Origin: Bacilli bacterium
GTDB lineage: Bacteria > Bacillota_I > Bacilli_A > RF39 > UBA660
Direction: 5' to 3'
DNA length: 45,485 bases
Assembly: GCA_900772415.1 (NCBI GenBank)
Contig: CAAHEC010000057.1
Span: 1 to 45,485 of the forward strand
Below are positions 16,602-24,450 of this stretch, in pieces. Both the position numbers and the translations under genes were made by a program. The notes under the pieces were generated by a model, which worked only from the letters and a program-made list of their open reading frames with translations, ran no database searches and was not told the origin of the DNA. The stretch's first letter is position 1; every line of letters starts with the position of its first letter.

Positions 16602-17563
16602 TGAAATCATTTATAACTGGATTTAAGGGTCAATTAGGCTATGATTTAGCTAAAGAATTATGTAAAAGAGGGGAAAATGAAATAACAGTAAGTGATAGAA
16701 GTAATCTTGATGAAGAAATTAATAAAAGGTCAATAAGCTTAATGGAAAATGAAAATTTAAATTATTCATCTCTTGATATAACTGATAAAGATGCTGTTAT
16801 GGATTTGTTAAAAAAAATTAAGCCAGATGTTATTTTTCACTGTGCGGCTTGGACGAATGTTGATGGTGCGGAAGATAATTATGATGCTTGTTATAAAGTT
16901 AATGTAATTGGAACTAAAAACTTAACTGAGGCAGCGAAGGAAGTTGGGGCAAAAATTATTTATATTTCTTCTGATTATGTTTTTGATGGAACAAAAGAAG
17001 GAGCATATAGTGAAACGGATAAAACAAATCCGTTAAATGCTTACGGCAAGACAAAGTTTTTAGGCGAAGAAGAAGTAAGAAAATATCCAAAGCATTATAT
17101 AGTTAGAATTTCTTGGGTTTATGGTATAAATGGTAATAATTTTGTTAAAACAATGTTAAAGTTATCTGATTCGCATAATACATTAACCGTTGTAAATGAT
17201 CAAATTGGCTCTCCAACGTATACTAAAGATGTATCAAGACTTTTAGTAGATATGGCTAAGGCTGATAAATATGGTACTTATCATGGAACAAATGAAGATT
17301 ACTGTTCTTGGGCTGATTTTGCAAGAGAAATATTTAAGATTAATAAAAAAGATGTTAATGTAGTAGGTGTTACTACCGAAGAATATTATAGAGGCAAAAA
17401 AATTGCTAAAAGACCACTTAATTCAAAACTATCTAAGGAAAAACTAAAAAATGCAGGTTTTGATTTATTACCTACATGGGAGGATGCACTAGTTAGATAT
17501 TCTGATGAATTAGAAAATGAAAAAGAAAAAAAAGAAGTATTTGTAAAGAAAGGAAACAATTAA
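16601..17563 (+). CDS. rmlD: dTDP-4-dehydrorhamnose reductase
   Basis: A 320-residue short-chain reductase: FITGFKGQLGYDLA nucleotide loop, HCAAWTNVDGAE, YISSDYVFDG, YGKTKFLGE with the catalytic Tyr and Lys, and the RISWVYG motif. It performs the final NAD(P)H reduction to dTDP-L-rhamnose. An extra Glu/Lys-rich C-terminal tail (about residues 300-320) is likely disordered. Confidence 0.96.
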   Translation: MKSFITGFKGQLGYDLAKELCKRGENEITVSDRSNLDEEINKRSISLMENENLNYSSLDITDKDAVMDLLKKIKPDVIFHCAAWTNVDGAEDNYDACYKVNVIGTKNLTEAAKEVGAKIIYISSDYVFDGTKEGAYSETDKTNPLNAYGKTKFLGEEEVRKYPKHYIVRISWVYGINGNNFVKTMLKLSDSHNTLTVVNDQIGSPTYTKDVSRLLVDMAKADKYGTYHGTNEDYCSWADFAREIFKINKKDVNVVGVTTEEYYRGKKIAKRPLNSKLSKEKLKNAGFDLLPTWEDALVRYSDELENEKEKKEVFVKKGNN

Positions 17564-17565
17564 TT

Positions 17566-18591
17566 ATGAGTAAATTTTTAATAACTGGAGGAGCTGGATT
17601 TATTGGTAGTAATTATTTACACTATGTAGTAGACAAGTATCCAGAAGATGAATTTGTATGTTTAGATGCATTAACTTATGCAGGAAACTATAATAATATT
17701 AAGGAATTAGAACAAAAGCCAAATTATAAATTTGTTAAAATGGATATAAGAGATAAAGATGCAATTTTAGAATTATTTAAAAAAGAAAAATTCGATTACG
17801 TAATAAATTTTGCTGCGGAATCGCACGTTGATAATTCTATTAAAAATCCTAATATATTTGCAGAAACTAATATTTTAGGTACTATGAATTTACTTAATGC
17901 TGCAAAATATATGAGAGATGTGGAAAATCATCCTCTTGTAAGGTACCATCAAGTGTCCACTGATGAGGTTTATGGTGATTTACCTTTAGATAGACCTGAT
18001 TTAAAATTTACAGAGGAAACTCCTATTCATACATCTAGCCCTTATTCGGCTTCAAAAGCAAGTGCTGATTTAGAAGTTTTGGCATATGCTAGAACATTTA
18101 AATTACCTATAACAATTTCAAGATGTTCAAATAACTATGGACCTTATCAATTCCCTGAAAAATTAATTCCACTTATGGTAAGTAAGGCATTAAATAATGA
18201 ATCATTACCAGTTTATGGTACTGGAGAAAACGTAAGAGATTGGATACATGTTCATGATCATAATGTTGGAGTTGATATGATTGTAAGACATGGTAAAGAA
18301 GGGGAAATATATAACTTAGGTGGTCATTCTGAAAGAACTAATATTGAAATGGTTAAAACGATATTAAAACAGTTAGAAAAACCAGAAAGCTTAATTACGT
18401 TTGTTCAAGATAGAGCAGGTCATGACAGAAGATATGCTATTGATTCTACAAAAGCTGAAAGAGAATTAGGATGGAATAGATCTTATACTTTTGATGAAGG
18501 TATTAAAGAAACAATTAACTGGTATGTTGACAATCAAGAATGGATTGATGACATAAAATCTGGTTCTTATAGAAATAGCTATAAAGGATAA
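17566..18591 (+). CDS. rmlB: dTDP-glucose 4,6-dehydratase
   Basis: A 341-residue extended short-chain dehydrogenase: GGAGFIGSNY at 8-17, AAESHVDNSI, STDEVYGDL, YSASKASAD with the Tyr-x3-Lys pair, and SNNYGPYQFPEKLIPL. It oxidises and dehydrates dTDP-glucose, the second pathway step. It is the last of four rml genes, so the window holds the complete dTDP-rhamnose route. A terminator follows at its stop codon. Confidence 0.97.
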   Translation: MSKFLITGGAGFIGSNYLHYVVDKYPEDEFVCLDALTYAGNYNNIKELEQKPNYKFVKMDIRDKDAILELFKKEKFDYVINFAAESHVDNSIKNPNIFAETNILGTMNLLNAAKYMRDVENHPLVRYHQVSTDEVYGDLPLDRPDLKFTEETPIHTSSPYSASKASADLEVLAYARTFKLPITISRCSNNYGPYQFPEKLIPLMVSKALNNESLPVYGTGENVRDWIHVHDHNVGVDMIVRHGKEGEIYNLGGHSERTNIEMVKTILKQLEKPESLITFVQDRAGHDRRYAIDSTKAERELGWNRSYTFDEGIKETINWYVDNQEWIDDIKSGSYRNSYKG

Positions 18592-18616
18592 TGGATTTAT
18601 TCCATTATTTTTTATT
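18590..18616 (+). terminator. Terminator of the rml operon
   Basis: AATGGA (18590-18595), loop TTTAT, TCCATT (18601-18606), then ATTTTTTATTTT. The stem overlaps the rmlB stop codon. Confidence 0.65.
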
Positions 18617-18667
18617 TTGAATAATTTCTAATAAATGGTATAATTAATTAGTCAAGAGGTGATTTGA

Positions 18668-19597
18668 TTGAAAATAAATAATAAAAAAATAGCAGTATTA
18701 ATACCATGCTATAATGAATCAAAAACAATAGAAAAAGTAGTAAAAGATTATAAAAAAGCATTGCCAGAAGCAGATATATATGTTTATGACAATAATTCTA
18801 CTGATGGTACAGATAAAATAGCAGAAAAAGCAGGTGCTATTGTAAAATACGAATACCGACAAGGAAAAGGTAATGTAATAAGAAGTATGTTTAGAGATAT
18901 AGATGCTGATTGTTACCTTATGATTGATGGTGATGATACATACCCTAAAGAAAATGCTAGAGAGATGTGTGATTTAATATTAAATGGTAAGGCCGATATG
19001 GTAATAGGAGATAGATTATCTAGTACTTATTTCACGGAAAACAAAAGACCATTTCATAATCTAGGAAATAAAATGGTAAGATTCTTAATTAATAAGTTAT
19101 TTAATAATAAAATCAAAGATATTATGACAGGCTATAGAGCATTTTCTTATGAATTTGTAAAAGGTTTTCCGGTTTTATCAAAGGGGTTTGAAATAGAAAC
19201 AGAGATGACTATTCATGCGGTTGATAAGAACTTTAAATTAGTAGAAATTCCAGTTAATTATAAAGATAGACCAGAAGGATCAGTTTCTAAATTAAATACG
19301 TATAGTGATGGATTTAAGGTATTAAAAACAATAGCAACTTTATTTAAGGAATATAAACCAGCATCTTTTTTTAATATTATAAGTATAATATGTTTAATAA
19401 TATCACTTATATTAGGAATTCCAGTTGTAACAGAGTATTTTAAAACAGGATTGGTTCCAAGATTTCCTACTTTAATAACTTCAGGAATAGCGCTTCTTGT
19501 TGCACTATTATTATGTATAACTGGTATAATATTACAAGTAATAGTAAAGAAACATAAACAATTATATGAATTATATTTAAATACATTAAGGAAGTAA
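18668..19597 (+). CDS. Family 2 glycosyltransferase with C-terminal membrane helices (GtrB-like)
   Basis: A 309-residue GT2 enzyme starting at TTG behind AGAGGTGATT. Motifs: VLIPCYNESKTI, VYDNNSTDGTDK, MIDGDDTYP (acidic metal site), GDRL, and MTGYRAFSYEFVKGFP. Two hydrophobic segments near residues 235-255 and 268-295 anchor it in the membrane. This is the GtrB/polyprenyl-phosphate glycosyltransferase layout. The next gene encodes a GtrA-like flippase, four bases away, completing a lipid-linked sugar module. Confidence 0.9.
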   Translation: MKINNKKIAVLIPCYNESKTIEKVVKDYKKALPEADIYVYDNNSTDGTDKIAEKAGAIVKYEYRQGKGNVIRSMFRDIDADCYLMIDGDDTYPKENAREMCDLILNGKADMVIGDRLSSTYFTENKRPFHNLGNKMVRFLINKLFNNKIKDIMTGYRAFSYEFVKGFPVLSKGFEIETEMTIHAVDKNFKLVEIPVNYKDRPEGSVSKLNTYSDGFKVLKTIATLFKEYKPASFFNIISIICLIISLILGIPVVTEYFKTGLVPRFPTLITSGIALLVALLLCITGIILQVIVKKHKQLYELYLNTLRK

Positions 19598-19600
19598 AAT

Positions 19601-20038
19601 ATGAAGAAAATATGGAATTTATATAAGAAGTATGAAGAAATTATAAATTATTTGGTTGTGGGTGGATTAACAACTATTGTTGCGATTGGATCAAAACTTT
19701 TACTTTTAGCTACCATTTTAGATCAAACAAATGGTTTAGAGCTTCAAATGGCAGAAATTATTTCTTGGCTTTTAGCAGTAACATTTGCCTACGTGACAAA
19801 CAGAATATTTGTGTTTAAATCAAAAACAAAAGGAAGTAAATGCATTAGAGAAATTTTTAATTTCTTTAAGGGGAGAATAGCAACTCAACTTATTCAAATG
19901 TTTATAATGTGGTTTTTTGTAACACTTCTTAAACTCGATTCTAACGTTTGGGTTCTTGTATTTACTTTGGTTTGTCAAGTTATGCAGATAGTACTTAATT
20001 ATGTTATAAGTAAGTTATTAGTTTTTAAAAAAAGATAA
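19601..20038 (+). CDS. GtrA-like small membrane protein, probable lipid-linked sugar flippase
   Basis: A 145-residue protein with four hydrophobic helices and the GtrA family motifs: INYLVVGGLTTIVA at the N-terminus, LLAVTFAYVTNRIFVFKSK in the middle, and QIVLNYVISKLLVFKK at the end. The family moves undecaprenyl-phosphate-linked sugars across the membrane. It is the last gene of the polysaccharide island before the adhesin. Confidence 0.9.
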   Translation: MKKIWNLYKKYEEIINYLVVGGLTTIVAIGSKLLLLATILDQTNGLELQMAEIISWLLAVTFAYVTNRIFVFKSKTKGSKCIREIFNFFKGRIATQLIQMFIMWFFVTLLKLDSNVWVLVFTLVCQVMQIVLNYVISKLLVFKKR

Positions 20039-20067
20039 GTAAATATTTTGTCGAAAAAAATGGATGG

Positions 20068-20099
20068 AAATGCAAAAATTAAATTTTTTGCATTTTTTT
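20068..20099 (+). terminator. Terminator after the gtrB/gtrA-like pair
   Basis: TGCAAAAA (20071-20078) and TTTTTGCA (20085-20092) form a stem followed by seven T. The 190 bases between the gtrA-like stop and the adhesin start otherwise look non-coding, although one frame is open. Confidence 0.7.
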
Positions 20100-20228
20100 A
20101 TTTATAAATTAGAAATTTTATTTACAAAAAATAAATTATTAATTATTATTTCTAAAGCAAAATATAATTTTTGTCTTTTTAATATATATTTTAATTTTGC
20201 TAAACTCCTAAATGAAAGGAGAAATATT

Positions 20229-21680
20229 ATGAAAAAAATAATTTATGTATTAACTTTAATAACACTGCTTATAATACCATTTAAAACAAAAGCTAAAGAA
20301 ATGGATAGTTATGTTAATTGGAATTTGGATAGGAGCGTTTTTGCTCACCAATATAGAAATGGAACTGATCATATAACTAACTTAGCGATGTTAAAAGCGA
20401 ATGATAAGACAGCTTATTGCATAGAACCAGGTATAACGGCAGATAAAGATTCTTGGTATAATTCAACAACCAATATTAATGAAACTAATATTAGACCAAC
20501 TAATTTAAAAAGACTTAGTTTGATTGGTTACTATGGTTATGGTTATGGTAATCACACTACAAAAGAGTATTATATGGCAACTCAGGAGTTAATCTGGAGA
20601 CTTATGGGGGTTGAAAATGTTTGGTGGACAGATAGCAAATATGGTGGAAATAAAATTGATATTGAGCGTTATAAATATGATATATTATCTTTAGTCGATA
20701 AATATGAAGTAGTTCCATCTTTTGATTTTAAAGATAAATATATAGTAGGAGATTACGTTGTTTTAGAAGATAAAAATAATGTTTTAGAAGGATATGAAAC
20801 TAACAGTTCAAATGTAAAACTAAGTGGTAATAAAATAAGCATAAAAATAACAGGAATTAATAATTCATTTACTTTATACAGAAAGAAAAATAATAAAAGT
20901 CCTATATTTTATTATAAAAATGGATTTCAAACGATTGGGACGTTTGAATATGCTTATGACTTTAGTAGTGATTATAATGTAAATGGTGTATATGGTAAGA
21001 TAATAGTTAATAAAGTGGATAAAGATAAAAAAGATAATAAGCCATCATCTATTTATGCTTCTTTAAAGGATGCATCCTATACTTTATATGATAAAAATGG
21101 AAATAAAATAGAAACCAAAAAAACAGATGAAAATGGAATTATTATATTTGATAATTTAGTTAAAGGTAATTACTTTATTTCTGAAACAAAACCTAGTTTA
21201 GGTTATACTTTAGATGACAAAAGATATGAAGTATATGTTGCAACTTCTAATTTAGAAGTTACTATAGATTCTTACGAAAATATAATAAAAAATGAAGTTA
21301 TAATTCATAAAGTATTAGAAGAGTATAAGACAAAAAAGCAAATAGATGAAGAAAATATTGAGTTTGCATTATACTATGAAAATGGTGATTTTATTAATTC
21401 TTATGTAACAGATTCTAAGGGATTAATTAAATTAACTCTTCCATACGGAAAGTATATATTAAAACAAATTACTACTAAAAATGGGATAACAACCGCAAGT
21501 GATAGAAAAATAGAAGTGCTAAAAGATAAGGAAGTAAAAGAAATAAAGATAATAAATTATGAATTAGAGCCTTCTTTAGAATTACCTAATACTGGTAAAT
21601 CATATAATCCATTTATATTATTTGCAACTATTTTATCTTTAGGTGTTATAGTGTACATATATGAAAAGAAAAATTATTAA
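20229..21680 (+). CDS. LPxTG-anchored surface adhesin with thioester and SpaA/Cna_B-like domains
   Basis: A 483-residue exported protein. The signal peptide (residues 1-23) precedes a thioester-type domain. Cys64 in TAYCIEPG and Gln119 in MATQELIWRLMG are the pair that forms an internal Cys-Gln thioester in Gram-positive adhesins. Two SpaA/Cna_B-like beta domains follow (from about 258 and 355), with isopeptide-type Lys positions such as IIVNKVD. The C-terminus has LPNTG, a hydrophobic helix and a short positive tail for sortase anchoring. ATG 20229 follows AAAGGAGAAAT; the longer open frame upstream has no ribosome site. The sortase gene overlaps its end by 20 bases. Confidence 0.88.
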   Translation: MKKIIYVLTLITLLIIPFKTKAKEMDSYVNWNLDRSVFAHQYRNGTDHITNLAMLKANDKTAYCIEPGITADKDSWYNSTTNINETNIRPTNLKRLSLIGYYGYGYGNHTTKEYYMATQELIWRLMGVENVWWTDSKYGGNKIDIERYKYDILSLVDKYEVVPSFDFKDKYIVGDYVVLEDKNNVLEGYETNSSNVKLSGNKISIKITGINNSFTLYRKKNNKSPIFYYKNGFQTIGTFEYAYDFSSDYNVNGVYGKIIVNKVDKDKKDNKPSSIYASLKDASYTLYDKNGNKIETKKTDENGIIIFDNLVKGNYFISETKPSLGYTLDDKRYEVYVATSNLEVTIDSYENIIKNEVIIHKVLEEYKTKKQIDEENIEFALYYENGDFINSYVTDSKGLIKLTLPYGKYILKQITTKNGITTASDRKIEVLKDKEVKEIKIINYELEPSLELPNTGKSYNPFILFATILSLGVIVYIYEKKNY

Positions 21681-22173
21681 TATTATATTGATATTACTTT
21701 GTTTTTCAGTATCAATTTATTTTATAAATACATCTTATAAAACAAAAACTATTAAGAATTTTTATAATAAAAATTATAAGTATGATAATTTAAATGAAAA
21801 AAGGTTAATAATACCTAAAATAAATATAAATTTACCGGTTATAAAAGCAGATTCTGATTTTGCTAATTTGGATTATAATTTAGTATATTATAATAATTTT
21901 AATGTAAATAATAAAATTATTATATTTGGACATTCAGGTATGGGAGTTGGGACGTTTTTTAATAGATTAGATGAGTTAAAAAAGCAAGATGTAGTTTACT
22001 TAAAATCTAATAATAAAACTTATTTATACGTGGTATTAAACTTCTATAACATTGATAAAAGAGATACTTATATTTTAAATGAAGAAGAAAATTCCAATAA
22101 ATTATTACTTATAACATGTACCCGTGGTAAAAAAAATAAAAGATATATTGTAGATTTAATTAGAAAAAGCTAA
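21661..22173 (+). CDS. Sortase, probably dedicated to the adjacent adhesin
   Basis: A 170-residue sortase with an N-terminal signal anchor (residues 5-24). The catalytic triad is visible: His91 in IIFGHSG, Cys153 in LLLITCTRG and Arg161 in KRYIV. The protein is short compared with housekeeping SrtA and fits a class C/D-like accessory sortase, though I cannot fix the class. It would cleave LPNTG of the upstream protein and join it to the wall. Its start lies inside the adhesin gene in another frame, so translation is coupled. Confidence 0.9.
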   Translation: MKRKIINIILILLCFSVSIYFINTSYKTKTIKNFYNKNYKYDNLNEKRLIIPKININLPVIKADSDFANLDYNLVYYNNFNVNNKIIIFGHSGMGVGTFFNRLDELKKQDVVYLKSNNKTYLYVVLNFYNIDKRDTYILNEEENSNKLLLITCTRGKKNKRYIVDLIRKS

Positions 22174-22301
22174 AAAACCTTGAAAAATAAGAAAAAAATA
22201 ATAATTTTATGCATAAAATACTTGAAATATCTAAATAAAAATGTTACGCTTATATTGTAAGCAAGGTAGCTTATGTATGAACATAAATATGGAGGTTTAT
22301 T

Positions 22302-22577
22302 ATGTCAAAACAACAATTAGTAGAAATGATTGCTGAAAAAGCAGGTTTAACAAAAGCTGATGCAGCTCGTGCACTTGATGCAACTATGGAAAGCGTAACA
22401 GAAGCTTTAAAGAAGGGTGAAAAGGTTTCTTTAGTAGGATTTGGAACATTTGCAACTTCAAAAAGAGAAGCAAGAGAAGGACGTAATCCAAGAACTGGAG
22501 AAACAGTTAAGATTGCTGCTAGAACTGCAGTTACATTCAAGGCTGGTTCTAAATTAAAAGACGCTGTAAATAAGTAG
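22302..22577 (+). CDS. hup: DNA-binding protein HU
   Basis: A 91-residue HU/IHF protein: MSKQQLVEMIAEKAGLTKAD, the VSLVGFGTFATSKREAREG hinge and the GRNPRTGE arm tip that inserts into the minor groove. HU bends and compacts DNA. In B. subtilis its gene (hbs) follows spoIVA; here the surface island separates them. The ribosome site is ATGGAGGT. Codon use is more GC-rich than in its neighbours, as expected of a highly expressed gene. Confidence 0.97.
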   Translation: MSKQQLVEMIAEKAGLTKADAARALDATMESVTEALKKGEKVSLVGFGTFATSKREAREGRNPRTGETVKIAARTAVTFKAGSKLKDAVNK

Positions 22578-22580
22578 TCA

Positions 22581-22609
22581 AAAAACCATTTTAAATGGTT
22601 TTTTTCTTT
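22581..22609 (+). terminator. Terminator after the HU gene
   Basis: AAAAACCATT and AATGGTTTTT form a tight hairpin with a T-rich tail. Confidence 0.8.
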
Positions 22610-22641
22610 TTAAAAATGATATAATTAAATTGGTGATTACT

Positions 22642-23745
22642 TTGTTAGAAAAAGCATTAGAATTATTAAACGTTTTTGAAGAAAATGGTTATGAGGCGTA
22701 TATAGTAGGAGGTTTTGTAAGAGATTATGTTTTGGGAATAAAAAGTAATGATGTCGATTTGTGTACTAACGCAACTCCTATGGAAATGAAAAAGATATTT
22801 AAAAACGTAAATTTGCCATTTAAGGGGTATGGATCTATTTCTTTAACATATAAAAAGGTAAATTTTGAGATTACTACATATAGAATGGAATTTGAATATA
22901 ATAATAAGCGTACTCCATCTAAAATACTTTATACCAATAGCTTATTAATCGATCTTAAAAGACGTGATTTTACTATTAATACTTTATGTATGAATTCTAA
23001 AGGTGAGATAATAGATTTGCTAAATTCTAGTGGTGATATAGAAAATAAGATTATAAGAATGGTTGGAGATCCTTACAAGAAAACCCGTGATGATGCATTA
23101 AGAATTTTAAGAGCAGTAAGGTTTGCTACCGTACTTGATTTTAATATAGAAAAATCATTATGTGATGCAATAATTAATAATGCTTCTCTTTTAAATAATT
23201 TATCATATTTTAGAAAAAAACAGGAATTAAATAAGATTTTTTCTTCCATAAATGCATTAAAGGGAATAGAATTGTTAAAACGTTTTGGGCTTGATAAATA
23301 TTTAGATATCAATTTAGATAAAAAGATAGTAAATACATCAGATCCACTTGGAATATGGTTACAGGTTGCCCCTTCTTCTAAATATCAATTTACTAATAAT
23401 GAAAAAGAATATATGAATGCTATTCTAGCCATTTTAAAGGATAAAAAGATAAATGATATGGAAATATACTTAAATGGTAGTTATGTATGCTATATAGCGG
23501 CACAAATACTTAATATTGATGAAAAAGATATATATGATAGATTTGATAATCTTCCAATTAAAAACAAAAGTGAAATAGAAATAAAACCCGTAGAGATAAT
23601 TAAATTATTAAAAAAGGATAAGACTTTTATGATAAAAGAGATAATAAAGGACTTAGAGGAAAAGATAGTAAATAGGATTTTAGAAAATAAAAGGGAAGTA
23701 TTAGAAAAATACATAATTGAAACTTATAAAGATATTATGATATAA
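22642..23745 (+). CDS. cca: CCA-adding tRNA nucleotidyltransferase
   Basis: A 367-residue class II nucleotidyltransferase. YIVGGFVRDYVLG, the SNDVDLCTNATP catalytic Asp pair, and RRDFTINTL with the downstream DDALRILRAVRFAT motif are all present. It adds or repairs the CCA end of tRNAs. I choose TTG 22642 because GGTGAT lies five bases upstream; TTG 22630 would overlap that site. The C-terminal region is diverged, as is usual for the family. Confidence 0.93.
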   Translation: MLEKALELLNVFEENGYEAYIVGGFVRDYVLGIKSNDVDLCTNATPMEMKKIFKNVNLPFKGYGSISLTYKKVNFEITTYRMEFEYNNKRTPSKILYTNSLLIDLKRRDFTINTLCMNSKGEIIDLLNSSGDIENKIIRMVGDPYKKTRDDALRILRAVRFATVLDFNIEKSLCDAIINNASLLNNLSYFRKKQELNKIFSSINALKGIELLKRFGLDKYLDINLDKKIVNTSDPLGIWLQVAPSSKYQFTNNEKEYMNAILAILKDKKINDMEIYLNGSYVCYIAAQILNIDEKDIYDRFDNLPIKNKSEIEIKPVEIIKLLKKDKTFMIKEIIKDLEEKIVNRILENKREVLEKYIIETYKDIMI

Positions 23746-23769
23746 TTTTTTTAAAGATGAGGTGATTTA

Positions 23770-24417
23770 ATGGTTAAAGAAAAATTATTAGAACTTATTA
23801 ACAATGAAAACCACTTTACTATAGATAAGTTTGTATTGAAGTATGCTAAGGAATCTAAGCTAACATTGAATGATTTAATTCTTTTGATTTATTTATTAAA
23901 TGGTAAGGATAATGAAATCTTTAACTGTAAAAAGATCTTAGAAGATCTAGACTTTAATGAAAAAGAATTATTTGATTCTATTTCTACATTGAAAGAAAAA
24001 AAACTTTTATCAATTGAAATGCAAAAAAATGAAAGTGGTATTTTAGATGAGGTAATCAACGTGAAGTCATTCTATGAAATAATGATTTCTAATTTGATAA
24101 ATAATAATGTGGGTGATGCTAATAAAAATGATATATTTGATATTTTTGAAAGTGAGTTTGGAAGAACTTTGTCTCCCATGGAATATGATATAATTAATAA
24201 CTGGTTAGAATCAAAAATGCCTAAAGACTTAATCGTTAAGGCTTTAAAAGAAGCCGTTTATAATGGTGTTGGGAATTTGAGATACATAGATAAAATATTA
24301 TATGAATGGAATAAAAAGGGAATAAAAAGCATAAATGATTTGGAAGATAAAAATAAAAAGGAAGATAGCAATAAAGATAATATATACTATGAATATGATT
24401 GGTTAAATGAAAATTAA
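23770..24417 (+). CDS. dnaD: DnaD-like replication initiation protein
   Basis: A 215-residue protein with an N-terminal winged-helix-like domain and a C-terminal DnaD/DnaB2 domain from about residue 120. The block FESEFGRTLSPMEYDIINNWLE and the VKALKEAVYNGVGNLRYIDKILYEWNKKGI segment are family hallmarks. DnaD helps remodel the origin and load the helicase. The ribosome site is GAGGTGAT. It converges with ponA on a shared terminator, matching the Bacillus gene neighbourhood. Confidence 0.92.
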   Translation: MVKEKLLELINNENHFTIDKFVLKYAKESKLTLNDLILLIYLLNGKDNEIFNCKKILEDLDFNEKELFDSISTLKEKKLLSIEMQKNESGILDEVINVKSFYEIMISNLINNNVGDANKNDIFDIFESEFGRTLSPMEYDIINNWLESKMPKDLIVKALKEAVYNGVGNLRYIDKILYEWNKKGIKSINDLEDKNKKEDSNKDNIYYEYDWLNEN

Positions 24418-24446
24418 AAGGAAATCAATTTTTTTGATTTCCTTTT
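24416..24446. terminator. Bidirectional terminator between dnaD and ponA
   Basis: A 13-base perfect stem AAAAGGAAATCAA (24416-24428) / TTGATTTCCTTTT (24434-24446) with a five-T loop. Flanking A and T runs allow use from both strands. Confidence 0.85.
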
Positions 24447-24450
24447 AATT

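Noticed and set aside
20064..20228. N-terminal extension of the adhesin gene
   Set aside because: The signal peptide and AAAGGAG site place the start at 20229; the upstream part contains a terminator.
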